Assembly: GCF_905475345.1 (NCBI RefSeq)
Contig: NC_066590.1
Span: forward strand, 9,258,501 to 9,322,500
Reading direction: 5' to 3'
DNA length: 64,000 nt
DNA from: Vespula vulgaris
Lineage: Eukaryota > Arthropoda > Insecta > Hymenoptera > Vespidae
Position numbers and translations under genes: made by a program. Shown here in pieces: positions 36,546 through 49,927 of the stretch. Position 1 is the stretch's first letter; each line of letters begins with the position of its first letter. Below the pieces are notes generated by a model that searched no databases, was not told where the DNA came from, and saw nothing but the letters and a program-made list of their open reading frames with translations.

Positions 36546-37116
36546 GCACCTATATGATCGAGAGACATGTCGCACGCGAGCAAATCCGCCCCTTTTAATA
36601 GACGGATCTCAATTCGACGTATGCGTGTACGTATTTATGTATTTATATCAAGGAAACTCTTTTCGTCGATGTTCTTTAATAGATATTGAAAAAAGAAATA
36701 AAAAAAAAGAAAGAAAAGAAAAAGAAAAAGAAGATGAAAGAAAACGAATGAAATAAGAATTTAATAAAACGTCACAGAATGACGTTTAATAAACTGGGAC
36801 AAAGTGAAAGTAAATCTTTGATAAAATAACATTCGTCCTTGTATTATAAATTAATCCGATAATCAGATACGTACGTATGATAGATCCAGTTTGTACCAAT
36901 GTTTAATTCTACATGTCAATGGCAATGAATTTTATATTATATATCTGATAACACAATTTGGTATATGCACGAAATTTATCCATGATTAAATTCAATAAAT
37001 TTTATACTTCGTAAATTGATAAATTTTTAATATTGTTACTACTATTTGAATAAGTTGATCAGTTTCCAAGAAAATATCTATTTCGTAATGATTAATATTG
37101 AGATAAGATGAATTGT

Positions 37117-37122
37117 TTTATT
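37117..37122 (-). promoter_or_regulatory. Candidate poly(A) signal of gene 7
   Basis: Minus-strand AATAAA, 360 nt past the gene 7 stop; the 3' UTR would include the AAT microsatellite. Confidence 0.4.
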
Positions 37123-37269
37123 CCTGTTATATTACAATGAAAGAAATATTGTAAGTACGTGAGTGCGATACGCAGAAAAGATAACGAACAAAAAATGGCA
37201 ATCTGAAGTCGGCGTCATTTTTGTATATTTCTAGTGTTTTTCTTTTTTTTTTTAGTTTTTTTCTTCTAA

Positions 37270-37270
37270 C

Positions 37271-37342
<72 letters not shown>
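37270..37342. repeat. (AAT)n microsatellite
   Basis: About 24 perfect AAT units in the 3' flank of gene 7. Confidence 0.95.
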
Positions 37343-37343
<1 letters not shown>

Positions 37344-37481
37344 GCACGATTCTATTAAAATGATCTATCCTTTTGAGACTTTTACTAATTATGAAATATA
37401 AAACGACATGTGAGTCCAACAAATATCAAGATTTTCGATAGTCGAATAGAAATGAAAAAGAAATGAATGAGTAATTGAATA

Positions 37482-40400
37482 TTAAATAATACGTTTCTTC
37501 ACATTCGTTTGCCTTGGCGGTGGTGTTTGTCCAATTGGAGAATTAGCATAAGAGTTATAAGCGTAAGGAGGTGCTCTTGTAGTAGGATATCCATAACTTG
37601 TAGGTGGTCCATAGGAAGGTGTTGGTTCTTGCGACGAGGCACCTAAGATTCCTGTCACTGCTTTTAGAAGGGATCCGACTAATTGTAGTGCACCGTTGAT
37701 TATGCCTTTGATGGAAGTTCCGAGCAGATTCGCGGGATTCGCCATGTTAGCTGGTGCCTGTAAATCAATTTAATAATATCACTCTTCTAACGAACGGCAT
37801 AAAGATGAAAAAAAAATTGTTTCATACAATATTTCGTTCGATACTGAGATTTATCCTAATTACGTTGAGTTTTTCTTTGTTTTATAAATATATTTTTCGT
37901 AACGTCATTAAACTTTTGAAAAAAAGATTTTAAACGGAATTAAAATAATATAAGATGAATCATTGTTAAATATACAATCAAGCTATTATTACTTGTTTGT
38001 TTGTGTGTGTTTAGACTATTTATTTATAAGTCGAATTGAAATAAAGTAGTTAAATAATTTCTTACAGGACCATATCCGCCATAATCACCATAGCTGGTAG
38101 GTGAATATGCAGAATCCTTGTGACCATCGCTTTTCGATGATCCACTAAGCCCAGCACTAGTACCTGCTAGGAAGCCTGACACGACTGTACTAATTAATGT
38201 CGATAAATCGAGTCCTCCACCGCCGTAACCACCTTTTCCAGGAACTGAAATTTCCTGGAAGTATACGAACGAATATAAATAAATGTTTCATCTCGTTTAT
38301 ATTAAAAATCAACGCTGTTTGATATTTTCTTTACGCAAAGCCTCTTCTCTAAGCGTAAACGAATGTAAACAAGCGTTAAAAACTAAATAAGATACACGAT
38401 ATAATAGTTGTAAATTATGACATGATATGACGAATAAGCGTCAACGTTAATATATATGATTCGATGCGTTGTTAGATGCAACAACGAAGATTAGAAAAGA
38501 GTCAAAAAGAAAAAGAAAAAGAAAAAGAAGAAAAAAGAAAAAAGAGAAGAGAAAAGAAAAAGAAAGCAGATCCGTCGTCTTTTATTTAGGAACAAACGAT
38601 GTGCGTAAAAACGTCACGGGTTAATCGATCCTCAGTGTGAATTGCGAGAATTTTTATTATTAGTAACAATAACAGATTTTCAATTTATTAAAAAGTTAAT
38701 GGTGCGTACTTTGCTTAGACTAGCAACGACCCCGGCAATTAAATTCGAGAGGGGTGACATTTTTCCTGGTCCGGTTGGCTGCAAAATTATAAAGAGATAA
38801 CCAAAAAAAAAACAAAAAAGAAAAAAGAAATAGAAAGAAAGAAACATATTCATATTAATTAATAAATACGTATATAAACTCGTTTATCACATTCGTTTAT
38901 AACGAGTTATTGAATTTAAAATGGTGAATCGGTATTACCGTACTCAATGGACCTGCCACGGACTTTACCAATGCCGATAAAGACGATCCACCTTGTCCGT
39001 AAGGCTAGAATCGTAGTAAAAAAAAAGAACAAAACAAAAAATAATATTAAATTTTTTAAATGTATGATGATCAAAGGAATAACGTGATCGATCTCGATAT
39101 CTTACGGGATTGCTCGAATGACTCAATGGACCGATCAAAGGGCCGATCAATGGTCCTATCAATGGTGCTATCAATTGAATAAGTGGTCCAGCTATAGCCG
39201 CTACGTCGCTTCCTCGTCCATCCTTACCCTGAAATTAACTCTCTCTCTCGTTCTTTCATAATATCATAAATATAATGATAGTTAATATTCTCGATACGAA
39301 CGACTTACTCCGCTGAGATTTAACAAGATCGGTACTAGGGCCCCAGGAATATCGACACCATCTTCTCCGTCACCCTAAAGTGAAGAAGAAAGAAAAGAAA
39401 AAAAAAGTACAAAAGAAAAAATGTTAACACGAAAGAAATAGAAATAAAATTCTCATATCTTTCATATTTATAACGTCACCTACGCTATATGAAAGAATAA
39501 CTCACTTCAGAGAGTCCTTGTACCAGAGGTATCGCAGCTTGTAAAACCTCAGCCAGATCTGTCTCCGACTCTGGCTAAAATTAGGATAATCTTTAATGAA
39601 TGTAATAAGGATTAAAAAAAAAGAAATAAATAAGTTAAATAAAAAAAAAGAAAAGGAAAGATCTAACTTTCGAAAGAGATTTAGGACATTTTAGAGAGGA
39701 CGATCGAAATAGCTTACGTCACTGAGATCTTCTAAAATCGGCACAGCTAATGGCAATAAATCAAGCAAGGATTGTAATGATCCACCCATAGTGTCGTCAT
39801 CGTCATAATCATCGTCATTAATCTGAAAAATATAAATTACCTCGATGTGATCGAGCTTTTTCTCATTTTATTTTATTTTATTTCATTTTATTTCTTTTTT
39901 TATTTTATTCATCTTTTTTCTTTTTGAAAAAAAGCTCGAAACAATCGATCGTACCTGTTGTTCGAGTTCCGGCGAATCAGAATTAGTTTCATTAAGTTCT
40001 TCCTTCGTTGTTAATTTTGTTAACGTGGACTGAAATATACGGAGAAATTAACGTCACTCGAATGAAATTATCACAATTCGAATGAGCAGGCATAAAACGC
40101 AGCAATTGGATGAATCTAGACAGTTTGATATAATTATAGTCGCATATATAATTATATATAGAATATAATAAACAACTATATATATATAATAACTTTTATT
40201 TATAATTGTTATATATATGTAATAAATAGTATTAATAAAAATAATAAAAAAGTAATCAAAATTATACTTCCTTTCCAAGCTAATTATCGATAAATTTCAC
40301 ACCAGTCACATTTTTATCCTCTTTTCCTTTTCTTTCGTTTCCTTTCTGTTTCATTTTTCTTTTTCTTTTTTCTTTTTTCCTTTTTCTTCCTATACACACA

Positions 40401-42316
40401 CGCGTTCGTACCTATGACGTGGCATTACGCAACTATCGCTGTTCCCAAAAAAGACACTCCTGCTGATCCTTGCTTGAGTAATCATTGACGCTCCGAGAAG
40501 TTTTAACGAAAAAGATGCATACATAATTAAAGGATAGATTTTTCGAAATGTTATTTTTCGAAATTACTAATACAACGTAACGTTTCGCTTTCACATTTGC
40601 TCTTATGAAAGTCATCGTTCACATTTTATTTTTTGTTTATCTTTTTGCTTTTTTTTCGAAAATAACGAAGCTCATAATCTTTCTTTTTAAGAATATTCCT
40701 TTGCGAACAATATATTTTTAACACGCTGACGCTGAGCACTCATCGTCGATGTTTCGTCGCAATACAATTCTATTTACCGTTTTTGCCAATAGTAACAAAA
40801 ATCCTTTAATGGTCGGAAAGTAATTTGTTGTTTGAATATTTAAACAATTACGTAATCAATGTTCAATAAAGTAAGATGATTTATATATTTTTATGTAAAC
40901 ATTTCAAACGTAACGATGTCTGATCTTTATATAGATAACTTTCTTCTTGCCTCCATTCGCCTATGCATTAAAATACAGAATACAGCGTGAACGTCAGCGT
41001 GTTAAAGATATTCAAATGATTGATTTTTATTGATCTTCGTACATTCAAGAGAGATAATGTTTTTATTAAAAATAAAAAGAAAAGAAAAAAGAAAAGAAAA
41101 ACAGTGATAAAAGAATTACCTCGTTATAAGCTGGAGCGATTTGTACCTTCTGCGGCTTCATACCTTTAATGATCTTCGAAATCGATGTGGTTATCTTCGC
41201 GTTGGTGTCGTTCTGCGAATTTTTTCTTAAAATTTGAAGAAGTTGCAGGAGTTCACCGAGCATCGTAGGCTGTCGTCTCTTTTCGTCCTTCTCTTTTTCG
41301 GTCTCTTGCCTAACGTTCTTCTTCGAGCCATTATTGTTATCTCTCGTAACGAAATCATCGAATATCACATTTATTTGACCGTCCTGATCGATCAGAGTAT
41401 AATTCCTTTCGAAATAGGGAGGAAATTCGTCTGGTGGATCCCTCTTTGGTATGACCAAGAGATTTTTCGTTTTATTAGGTGGTATAGTAGATTCGGTCGA
41501 TTGTTCTCTCGTTATAGTTATCACTGCCTCGAAGGGTACGCTTATAAGTGGTAGAATAGGATCGGTCAAGTTTCTTTGTAACGTCGTAAAATTATTAAAT
41601 CTTATCGGCGACGATAATTCAACGGGATTGTTAAGAAACTTTTTAAGGGATAAATCATCGTGAAACGTATTAAGACCGAAATTATTAGAAGTTAAGTTTC
41701 TTTCGAGATTATCGAAGAACAAATTCCCGATGGATTGTTCTTGTTGTCTGTATCGTGAATCTATTCCAGGATTGGTTACCGGCACGGGAAGATAAGTTGC
41801 TGCTGGAGGTACAATGACGTCGTTCGTGTTACGTATCACCTCCTCGTCGTTCAAATCGTAAGTATTCCTTGTGCCAAAGTTGGGATATTGCGGTAAGAAA
41901 TTGTTATTTTGTTTGACACTATTTAATCGTGGAGGAGGTTGCAAAGGTTCTTTCGATTTAATATCGGTAAATCTCGATGAGGTTTGACTTGAGGTTTGTT
42001 GTTTGAAAGGTTTCTTCAAACGATTTTGATCTGTCGTTCTCGACAACTCTTCCTTCACCGACGATAAAGTTATATTGATCTTCGAGGCCATCAAACCCAT
42101 AACGTATTTTGCCCAAGCTATCAGATCCTCCTTCGTAGCTATCTTAACGGGCAATTGAATCTCCAAGACTCTTGGGGATTCGGCAAAACCTGCCTCGTCT
42201 CTTCGTCTATTCTTTCCCTCTAGATTTCTTATCGGTTGACCTATTGGCAATGACGTCGTCAAGTCCATCCCAATCAACATGATCAAGAATGATCTAATCA
42301 CGAACGAGCGGAACAT
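37482..42316 (-). CDS. Gene 7: ten-exon secreted protein built from exon-encoded hydrophobic modules
   Basis: Predicted exons: 42316-41120, 40029-39955, 39822-39718, 39574-39506, 39374-39309, 39228-39106, 39004-38939, 38778-38710, 38254-38066 and 37757-37482, all phase 0, giving 744 residues. Exon 1 (399 residues) has a signal peptide (core FLIMLIGMDLTTSLP), a conserved-looking KEDLIAWAKYVMGLMASKIN, a long polar region, and a dibasic KDEKRR followed by LGELLQLLQILRKNS. Exons 3-8 each encode a 22-41 residue module that is Leu/Ile/Pro/Gly-rich; most end in LS plus one residue (ILEDLSD, LVQGLSE, ILLNLSG, VAGPLST, VVASLSK). Exon 6 repeats PLIG. Exon 9 is Gly/Ser/Tyr-rich. Exon 10 has LLGTSIKGIINGALQLVGSL and a Pro/Tyr tail. 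A modular secreted structural protein is likely; no family recognised. Confidence 0.75.
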
Positions 42317-42544
42317 TTTTGTTTACAAACTTGAGAAATAATATTCTCTCGATCGCCGATTATTACGTATTTAACTCGAGGTCAATGTCTATGAACAGCA
42401 TACTACACGATCCCGTAATCGATCGCATTATTCGCGAATTCGACTATGATGATATATATATATATATATACATACATATATAAAATAAAAAAAAGAATTT
42501 GTTCCTTCGTTTAGTCTAAAGCTCGTTGTTCCAGCGGTCATGGA

Positions 42545-42578
42545 ACTGAGCGGATGCACGACTCATGTCCCCTTTATA
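42545..42578 (-). promoter_or_regulatory. TATA/Inr core promoter of gene 7
   Basis: On the minus strand TATAAAGG (42578-42571) is followed by an initiator CTCAGTT whose A is 42547, a 31-bp spacing typical of insect TATA promoters. It lies 231 nt upstream of the gene 7 ATG, leaving a plausible 5' UTR that includes a short AT run at 42452-42470. Confidence 0.6.
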
Positions 42579-45219
42579 AACGAACGATAATAAAGGGTTT
42601 GCAAACTCTTCCCTAGTCGTAGAAACGTCCACTTTTTTCCATGCACTTTGCGTCCACCTTGCCTGAGTCCATTGGCATTCCTAATCATAGTTCACGTGAA
42701 GCCGATCGGGCCGATTGCGCTCACTTCCGTCGTTACGTCCGTGTCAGGATAGATAGAAAGATAATTACGCGAATACGAGCTATAGATTCTAATATAAGCA
42801 GCAGATATAGGATAAACCTGATTGATGACAAATGCTGTTTCGTAAGGGTTCAAACTTTCAAGTACTGCTAAAGGATAATGATGAAATACGTTGCTAAACG
42901 TATCTCTTTCGTTAAGAAATTCGTTTATCGTTTACCGTTAACCGTTTATCGTTTTGTTTCATTTTACGACTTTCCAATCGGTGATACTTAAAAAAAAAAA
43001 AAAAGAAATAAAGAAAAAGAAGAAAAAGAATACAATCAAGAAATCGTACTGCAGGAATATGATTGATACAAAAAAAAGAAACGTTTACTCATTGTTATTA
43101 ATGATTGGATTCTTTAACGTTTAAGGTTGATTGGCGAAATAGAATTTAAACGATTTCTTTGTTACAGTAACTCTTAAAGGTCTAAGAGGTATATTCAATG
43201 AGATAATTACTTTTCACAGATGTGGCAATGATATTGATCTTGAAATTTCTTTACAATGAAATAAGACAAAGAGAGCTTGATTAATCACGAACGTTGTTAG
43301 TAATCGGTATGTGATTTTTGCATTAGAAACAGAATAGGGCCGTTATGTACGTTAATCTCCCACGCTAATGAAAGTTATTCTTACTTTACTCGCTAAGTGA
43401 ATGCAAATTGTGTATACCTATGGCTTTCTATACTACTCTGGGCTTTCTCAAAGGGGTTAAAAAAAACAATGTAGACAACGAAAGTTCTGCGAAAGTATTC
43501 TAACAATGATTCAGGGAATCTAATACATTGCATCTACGATTGAAACGAGTTTTCCAGTGGTATGTGACACGTCTGTCACCGTTAGATCGGTTACTGACCA
43601 GCTACAAACAAGTTTATCGTAACCATAAACGATCATGCTCGATTACTGCCGGGAATCATTTATGGTATAAAAGTTTTCAAGGACAAGAACTAATTTCTTT
43701 TAGAAAATCATACTTAAAGACTTTCATACAGTTCATGCACATTCATGAAGCTTATAATATTTGTACATATATATGCATATGTATGTGTGTATTAACTTTG
43801 CTTTTTAAGGAAACTGATCACGCGTATTACATCGATCCTGACATTGGAACCATCGATTTCAAGAGTTTCTATTATATTTCTTTCTATTTTTATTGCTTTC
43901 GCATCAACGCTCATTATGTTACGTTCAATAGAGAAAAATAAACAAAGTTTTAATCGTATAACATTAGTATTTCGCAGAGAAATGTAATCTGTAATATTAT
44001 CTATAATTCGTATTGAATATATCAATTTATTGTTAAAATTGAAGCATGAAATTTAATGTAAAAATTAGCTTCATTTTTTCAAACATTTTTTTAGATAGAC
44101 GGAATATCTGTTTCTTTAGCTTAAATTTTATAAGCGGATACTGCCGCATCCGTTTAAAATTTATGAGTAATTTTGATAGAATAATAATAAATTTTCTTTA
44201 TATATTATATAACATTTTTACAAATTTCGAAGTAATTTTTTTAAGAACTGCCAAAAAGAATATATCGTTTTTTGTATAGTAGTTCTGAATGTACATGTAT
44301 AATAATTTTTGTACAGTAGTTTCGGACGTTATATTAACAGCAAACTTTACATTGACGGCAAAATTTATTTGCTCAAATTTGCGAAAGATAAGAAGAATTA
44401 GTAAAACTGTTATTTGTTATTAATAAGTTTATTCCTTAGGTCCCAATTACGAACACCACACAGTGGATTGAATCGAGTATTTTAGTAAGATTTTGGCAAA
44501 AAGTGACCTTCCTTATATGGATATCTACTAAATTTGTATTGTCTTAAATATTCATGAATTTAAGAAATGACAAAACTTATGTAGAATACAAATTTTAATT
44601 ATATCAAACAAAGAAAGTTATAAAAATACAAAACCTTATTTGATACCAAAATTATGTGACATAAATACAGACATAAGTTCTAAATCCGATTAAGATTTAA
44701 TATAACAAGTAAATGTAATTAATTGTTTGCGAATTACGTAAAATGCAATTTATTATAAAAAAAAAACAAACAAATAAATATACAAAATACTTTTTACGAA
44801 TGAAAAGTTATGAATTTTTTCTCGAACACTCATATACATGCGACATTGTGCAATGTTTTAAACATTATGTATTATACATGTATGTATTATAATATGTACA
44901 TGTCTATATATACATACATACGTACATATATATATATATACATATATACATATACATATATACATATATATATATATGACTTTTTCGAGATCAATTGATC
45001 ATATTCACCATAATTGAACACAATGATGGATTAATTGGATTGATTTCACGATATGCTAGTAATAACAAAATTGAATTATTAATGTTTTTATAATACATTT
45101 ATAATAGATTTATTAAGAAGATGTGTAGAACAATACTTGTTTTATAATCTTTTTCAGAATTAATTAATAAAAATATCTGATTAAAATATTGTATATGATT
45201 AAAATATCTCATAAAAAAT

Positions 45220-45400
45220 ACAGGGTGTCCCATAAAACGAATTAAAAATTATTCCAGTTCTGATTCGATAGGAAGACATCTTATTTCATATGCTGAGTAT
45301 TTATATCTAACACACGAAATTATGAAACGTTTCTTAATAAATTATTTGTCATTTCTTTTTTTTTTCTATTGCCCCTAACAATTGAGATATTTAAGTGGCC
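45220..45400. mobile_element. Possible degenerate transposon-derived fragment
   Basis: CAGGGTGTCCCATAAAA at 45221 resembles a sequence often seen at the edges of dispersed repeats in insect genomes. No coding capacity and no inverted partner end is visible, so this is a weak call. Confidence 0.2.
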
Positions 45401-46966
45401 CTTAATTTATAAGTATATATATGTATATATTTACACAGAATTTTATATAAAGTGAAGCTTTCCTTTTATTAATGACAAAAATCGCAAAAAATTACATATA
45501 TATATATATATATATATATATGTGTATGTATGTATGAATTAAATATTACTGATGAAAACTTCTGATGAAAAAGCTTATGTAATGTAAGTCGAGAACTTGA
45601 TATGATGTGCATGTATGCAATATGCAAATGCATATCAAAAAATATATCTTGATTTTGGATGTTTAATCGAACAAAATTCAGGGGAACCACTTTCACTTTT
45701 CGTTCTGGTTTGTCCAAATATAAGTCATATCTGCCATGAAATTTGTTCTTCTTTTTTTGTTTTCTTTAATGTATATAAAATAAAAAAAAGGAGAAAAAAG
45801 TGTAAAAAAAAGAAAATGAAAAGGAACAACTGTAAGCATTTTATTTTTTTTCTTTTTCTTCATTTCTTTTTTTCTTTGTCTAGTTGCATAAAAGGACGAT
45901 CTTTTTATCGACGCGCATATTCTTATCCATCTTTTCAAGGTTTCTTAATTCAAATTACAAGCAAGTACTTACGTACTACTAGGTTTATTTCTTTCTTCAT
46001 ACGAGGACACGCGCTCTCCTGCTATCGTGCGTTACGCTTCGAGGTTTGTAAACGTATAAATGTACGCTATAGCAAATACGTCACGGAGATGCTCCGTCGA
46101 ACAAAGTAAAACAGAGCAGGGAGAGAAAATGTGAATATACCATGTGGCTCTTGAGACTTTCCATTGCGAAAATGTTCGTCAGTACGAACTTGACTACCGT
46201 ACCAATTGTGTGTGCGACTTCGAGAATCGAACGAGTTTTTGTCGATTGATTAGTGAACAAAAAAATTTCGTTTATTTATTTATCATCTTTTTTCTCCGAC
46301 ATGCATCCTCTTTCTTCCAACATGCATAGGTAAATACAATAAATAAAATGATCATTCTTACGATTCATTAATACGGGATATTTCTAAATCTACATGTTTC
46401 GATATCCTTTGATGTTTCGTATAATAAAGTAATAAAATGGTGGAGAGGGTAGAAGAATGTAAAAAAAAAGATCATAGATAGAGTAAAAAGAAAAAAAAAA
46501 GAAGAAAAAACACGTCGTCGTTAAAAGGCAACAGCAAAAACTGGTTTTCGTAATGTTCACACACGTGAACCTATATGACGTTCGTTTAACTACCGGTCTC
46601 TCTCTCTCTCTTTTTTTCTCTTTCTGTCTCTCTTTCCTTTTTTTTTCTCTCTTTCTCGACATATGTATACCTTTCGATTTCTTGGTGTTCACGATTGTTA
46701 CAACATTCGATGGTATACTACAAAAGAAAATAATCTTCGTTAAATATAAAATGTAATCTGGTCGATCGAGTTCGTGTAATATCTTCGACATTATCGATCG
46801 ATATATAATCGTTTTTTAAATGTATCAAATATGATCTTTATAATGATAAGGTCATTAGAAATTACGATAATGACAAAGTTTGAAATGACTTCGCTTAATA
46901 AAGGTGTCTCCGTCTGGTGAACGTTTATGAAAGTCACATACATAAGTCTACTAAGTGTTACTACTG

Positions 46967-46969
<3 letters not shown>

Positions 46970-47001
<32 letters not shown>

Positions 47002-47046
47002 ACTATTACTGCTGTTGCTGCTGTTGTTACTGCTGCTGCTGCTGTT
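46970..47046. repeat. CTG/CAG trinucleotide repeat with TTA/TTG interruptions
   Basis: On the minus strand this reads CAG and AACAG runs. It encodes Ser/Asn, Ala/Thr or Gln runs depending on frame. Confidence 0.9.
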
Positions 47047-47421
47047 GTCGCTGATCGAGGACTCGGACTTTCGAGTCCTCCGCGTCCGGTTTGACTGTCG
47101 GTAAAATCGTGACTTCCCATGAACTCCCGCTAGAAAAAGTACTTCCGTTAATGAAAAAACATTAAGAAAAGAAGAAAAAAAAGAAAATGAAAAAAATTTC
47201 ATCCTTCAACCTTCGAAATGAATTACTTTCCCCTTCTATTATTTTCATTTTCTTTTTCATCTATCTTTTCCATCTATCAAAGTCGAGAAACTTCAAGATA
47301 GATCGATACTCGGCCATGATTTTCCTTATAAAGGAGCTTACCTGTTTAAAAGAGGGAAAAAAGAAAAGGATATAATAGTTCTCACATATTTCCGTAAAAA
47401 TATTATATTAGTAGTTTTCAT
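47027..47421 (-). CDS. Candidate two-exon small secreted protein (60 residues)
   Basis: Exon A (47421-47342) starts MKTTNIIFLRKYVRTIISFS and ends at the donor AAACAG/GTAAGC in phase 2. Exon B (47129-47027; acceptor TTTTTCTAG) joins in phase and reads GSSWEVTILPTVKPDAEDSK, then VRVLDQR and a short Gln run to TAA. The middle looks coding rather than repetitive. A competing reading of exon B (GVHGKSRFYRQSNRTRRTRK then poly-Ser/Asn) is also open from an ATG at 47202, so the frame is uncertain. Confidence 0.3.
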
Positions 47422-49829
47422 AATAAATTTATATGCAAAAATATATATATACATATATATATATATATATTTATATATATTTATTTATATATTTATACAC
47501 ATACATATATATTTCTCTCTCTTTCTCCCTCTCTTTTTCTGTCTCAGTTGCATATAAAGCAAGCAAGGTTAACAACAATCGCGTCAGTGATTATTTTCTT
47601 TTAATCGATAAGTCTGTACGAATAATTTTACTCCAACGTTACTTAATTATATATATATATATGTTTTCTTTTTCTTTTTCTTTTCCTTCTTCTTTTTTTC
47701 TTTTTGTCTTTTTTTGTTTTTTTCTTTATTTTTCTTTTATATACGTTTTAAAAATCTTGTATTATCCTGTCTAACGAGATATCAAAGTCGAGTAGCTTTT
47801 TTCTTTTTCTTTTTTTTCTTTTGAATCATCTATCATTATTTCATTGTCTTTTATTGTCTTTAAGTCTCCATCGATCACAAAAAGATCGATAAATAAATAA
47901 AGGTCTATTTACAAATATATTGTAACCTGATCGAATATTATAACAAATTTAACGTTTGTGATCGAACGTTACATTTGTTATAATATTTACGTTTATAATC
48001 ATGAAATGGCCATTCTTTTCTTCAAACATTTATATACGATCTGTGACCATCCATGCATCTACAGATTAATTTAAAATCAAATATTATTGTATTAATGGTG
48101 CAAGAATAAGATACAGGTTCGGACATACATTTATATAAGTACTTGTATTTATATAAGTTGTGTCCCTTCGCGATAAAGGCTTAAAACAAATTGGGAAATA
48201 TTGATTGTTATCAAATATAATCCTGACCACGAATGATGTACAAGCATATAAAACTATAGTATAAATTCGAGTTACAAGATCGAGATACGAAATTGCCATG
48301 GTATTTTATATTAAGGGATTTAAATATCAAATGTTGGACATTTATCTTTTACTTACTCTCTAAGGTTATAAGAGAATTGTATTGTCACTTTTAATCTGTG
48401 GAATCATATTTGGGATTAATATATGGGAATACGATCATCGTCCATATACTTTCATATACTACATTTATTGATTTATTTTCGTAATACGAATTCATTCGTA
48501 AATATGATTCAATCTGATAAAAACTACAAGAAATAAAAAAAGGAGATAATCCTGACGTATCGAAATTATTCGTGTACGTTCGAATAATTATTACTTAAAA
48601 AAAAAAACAGTATAAATTTTATTAAAATAATAAAAAAGTAAAAAAAGTAATCGTCAGATAAAAGAATATTGTCCATATAATATTTATCAACACTATTTCG
48701 TACATATTCAATATTCAATTCGGCTCTATTTTGTTTTTTTTTAACTATTTCAGGGTATATTTTTGAAAACGTAAAGAAAAGGCAACTAACAATAAGTAAC
48801 AGAAAAGAAAACAGTAAATATCAATAATGTTGTTATTTTTTTATTTTTTTATTTGTATATTCTGAACTGATTGTTCTCGCAACAACAAAGGATTCGCAAA
48901 GCAAATCTTTTTACTTATGAGTTTAATTACTATATTGCCGAAACGACTGTTGTATGTTCGTAGTTTCGATCAGAAAAAAAAGCGTTGAGATTTGATTTGA
49001 AACTATCATAAAAAAAGAAAGAAAAGTATGTAAGAACGATTAGATTGTTTCAACAAAGAACAAATTTCTATTTACTATAACGATCTCGAGTATCAAATAC
49101 TTAATAAATGAGAACTTATTAACGAAATTAAAGAAATTTATATTTATTCAACGATTGTCTTTAAAGATGTGCACATTGTAAATGTGAAGTTTATTCGCGC
49201 CAATATGCTTGAACGTGCTTAATTCTACGGTACAAAAAAGGCTCGTAAATGTTTTCACGAGCATTCTATGAGAATACCATAATCATCGTTACGACAATAA
49301 TGAATATAGTCTTATCTATTATATTCTATACAAATTAATGCAAATAATATGTGGGCGTTAAATGGTGACGTTTGTGCAACATTTTTATGCTTCTCCTTCA
49401 TCAACACGGATTCGGTCGAAGTAACACTTTGAAAGCTTACGGTGTAGTACATTTATGCATGATTAACATACAATCGAATCGTCTAATCTCGCTGTAAAAG
49501 GTGACTCAGCTTGGCTTTTGCAACGATTACTTAAAAAAAAGGAAAAAAGAAAGAAAGAAAAAAAGTAAAAAGTAAAAAGTAAAATAGCTTAGAAATCCTT
49601 GGCCCCTTAGTTGTAGAAACACGAGACACTTGAAAATGATCGAATCAATCTCCCAATTAATCTTGTCATTAAGAAGCGTGAAATCGATTAGTATTATTTG
49701 TATCTAAATCTATGTATATTCTAGTCGTTGCACTAATCGTCAGACCGATTGGTCGATTACATGTCAAAAATCTCGTTTGATCTAATCAAATTTTATGGAA
49801 TACTATCAAAAGTAATGCGATTAAAGCTT

Positions 49830-49831
<2 letters not shown>

Positions 49832-49891
<60 letters not shown>

Positions 49892-49927
49892 ATGTATGTA
49901 TGTATGTATATGTATATATGTATGTAT
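49832..49927. repeat. (AT)n then (TATG)n microsatellite
   Basis: AT run to 49866, then GTAT/TATG tetranucleotides. Confidence 0.95.

Larger units (their letters stand above)
26700..37116. other. 10-kb stretch with microsatellites and orphan exon candidates
   Basis: No complete gene can be supported. It contains a (TTAC)n repeat at 29250-29300, an AT palindrome at 30680-30767, a GA/G junction at 31704-31740 and AT runs near 35785 and 36495. AACCGGTT palindromes lie at 30033-30040 and 33194-33201. Two minus-strand signal-peptide-like first exons (30268 and 31520) are described separately. The remainder is AT-rich with no splice-consistent coding frames. Confidence 0.5.
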
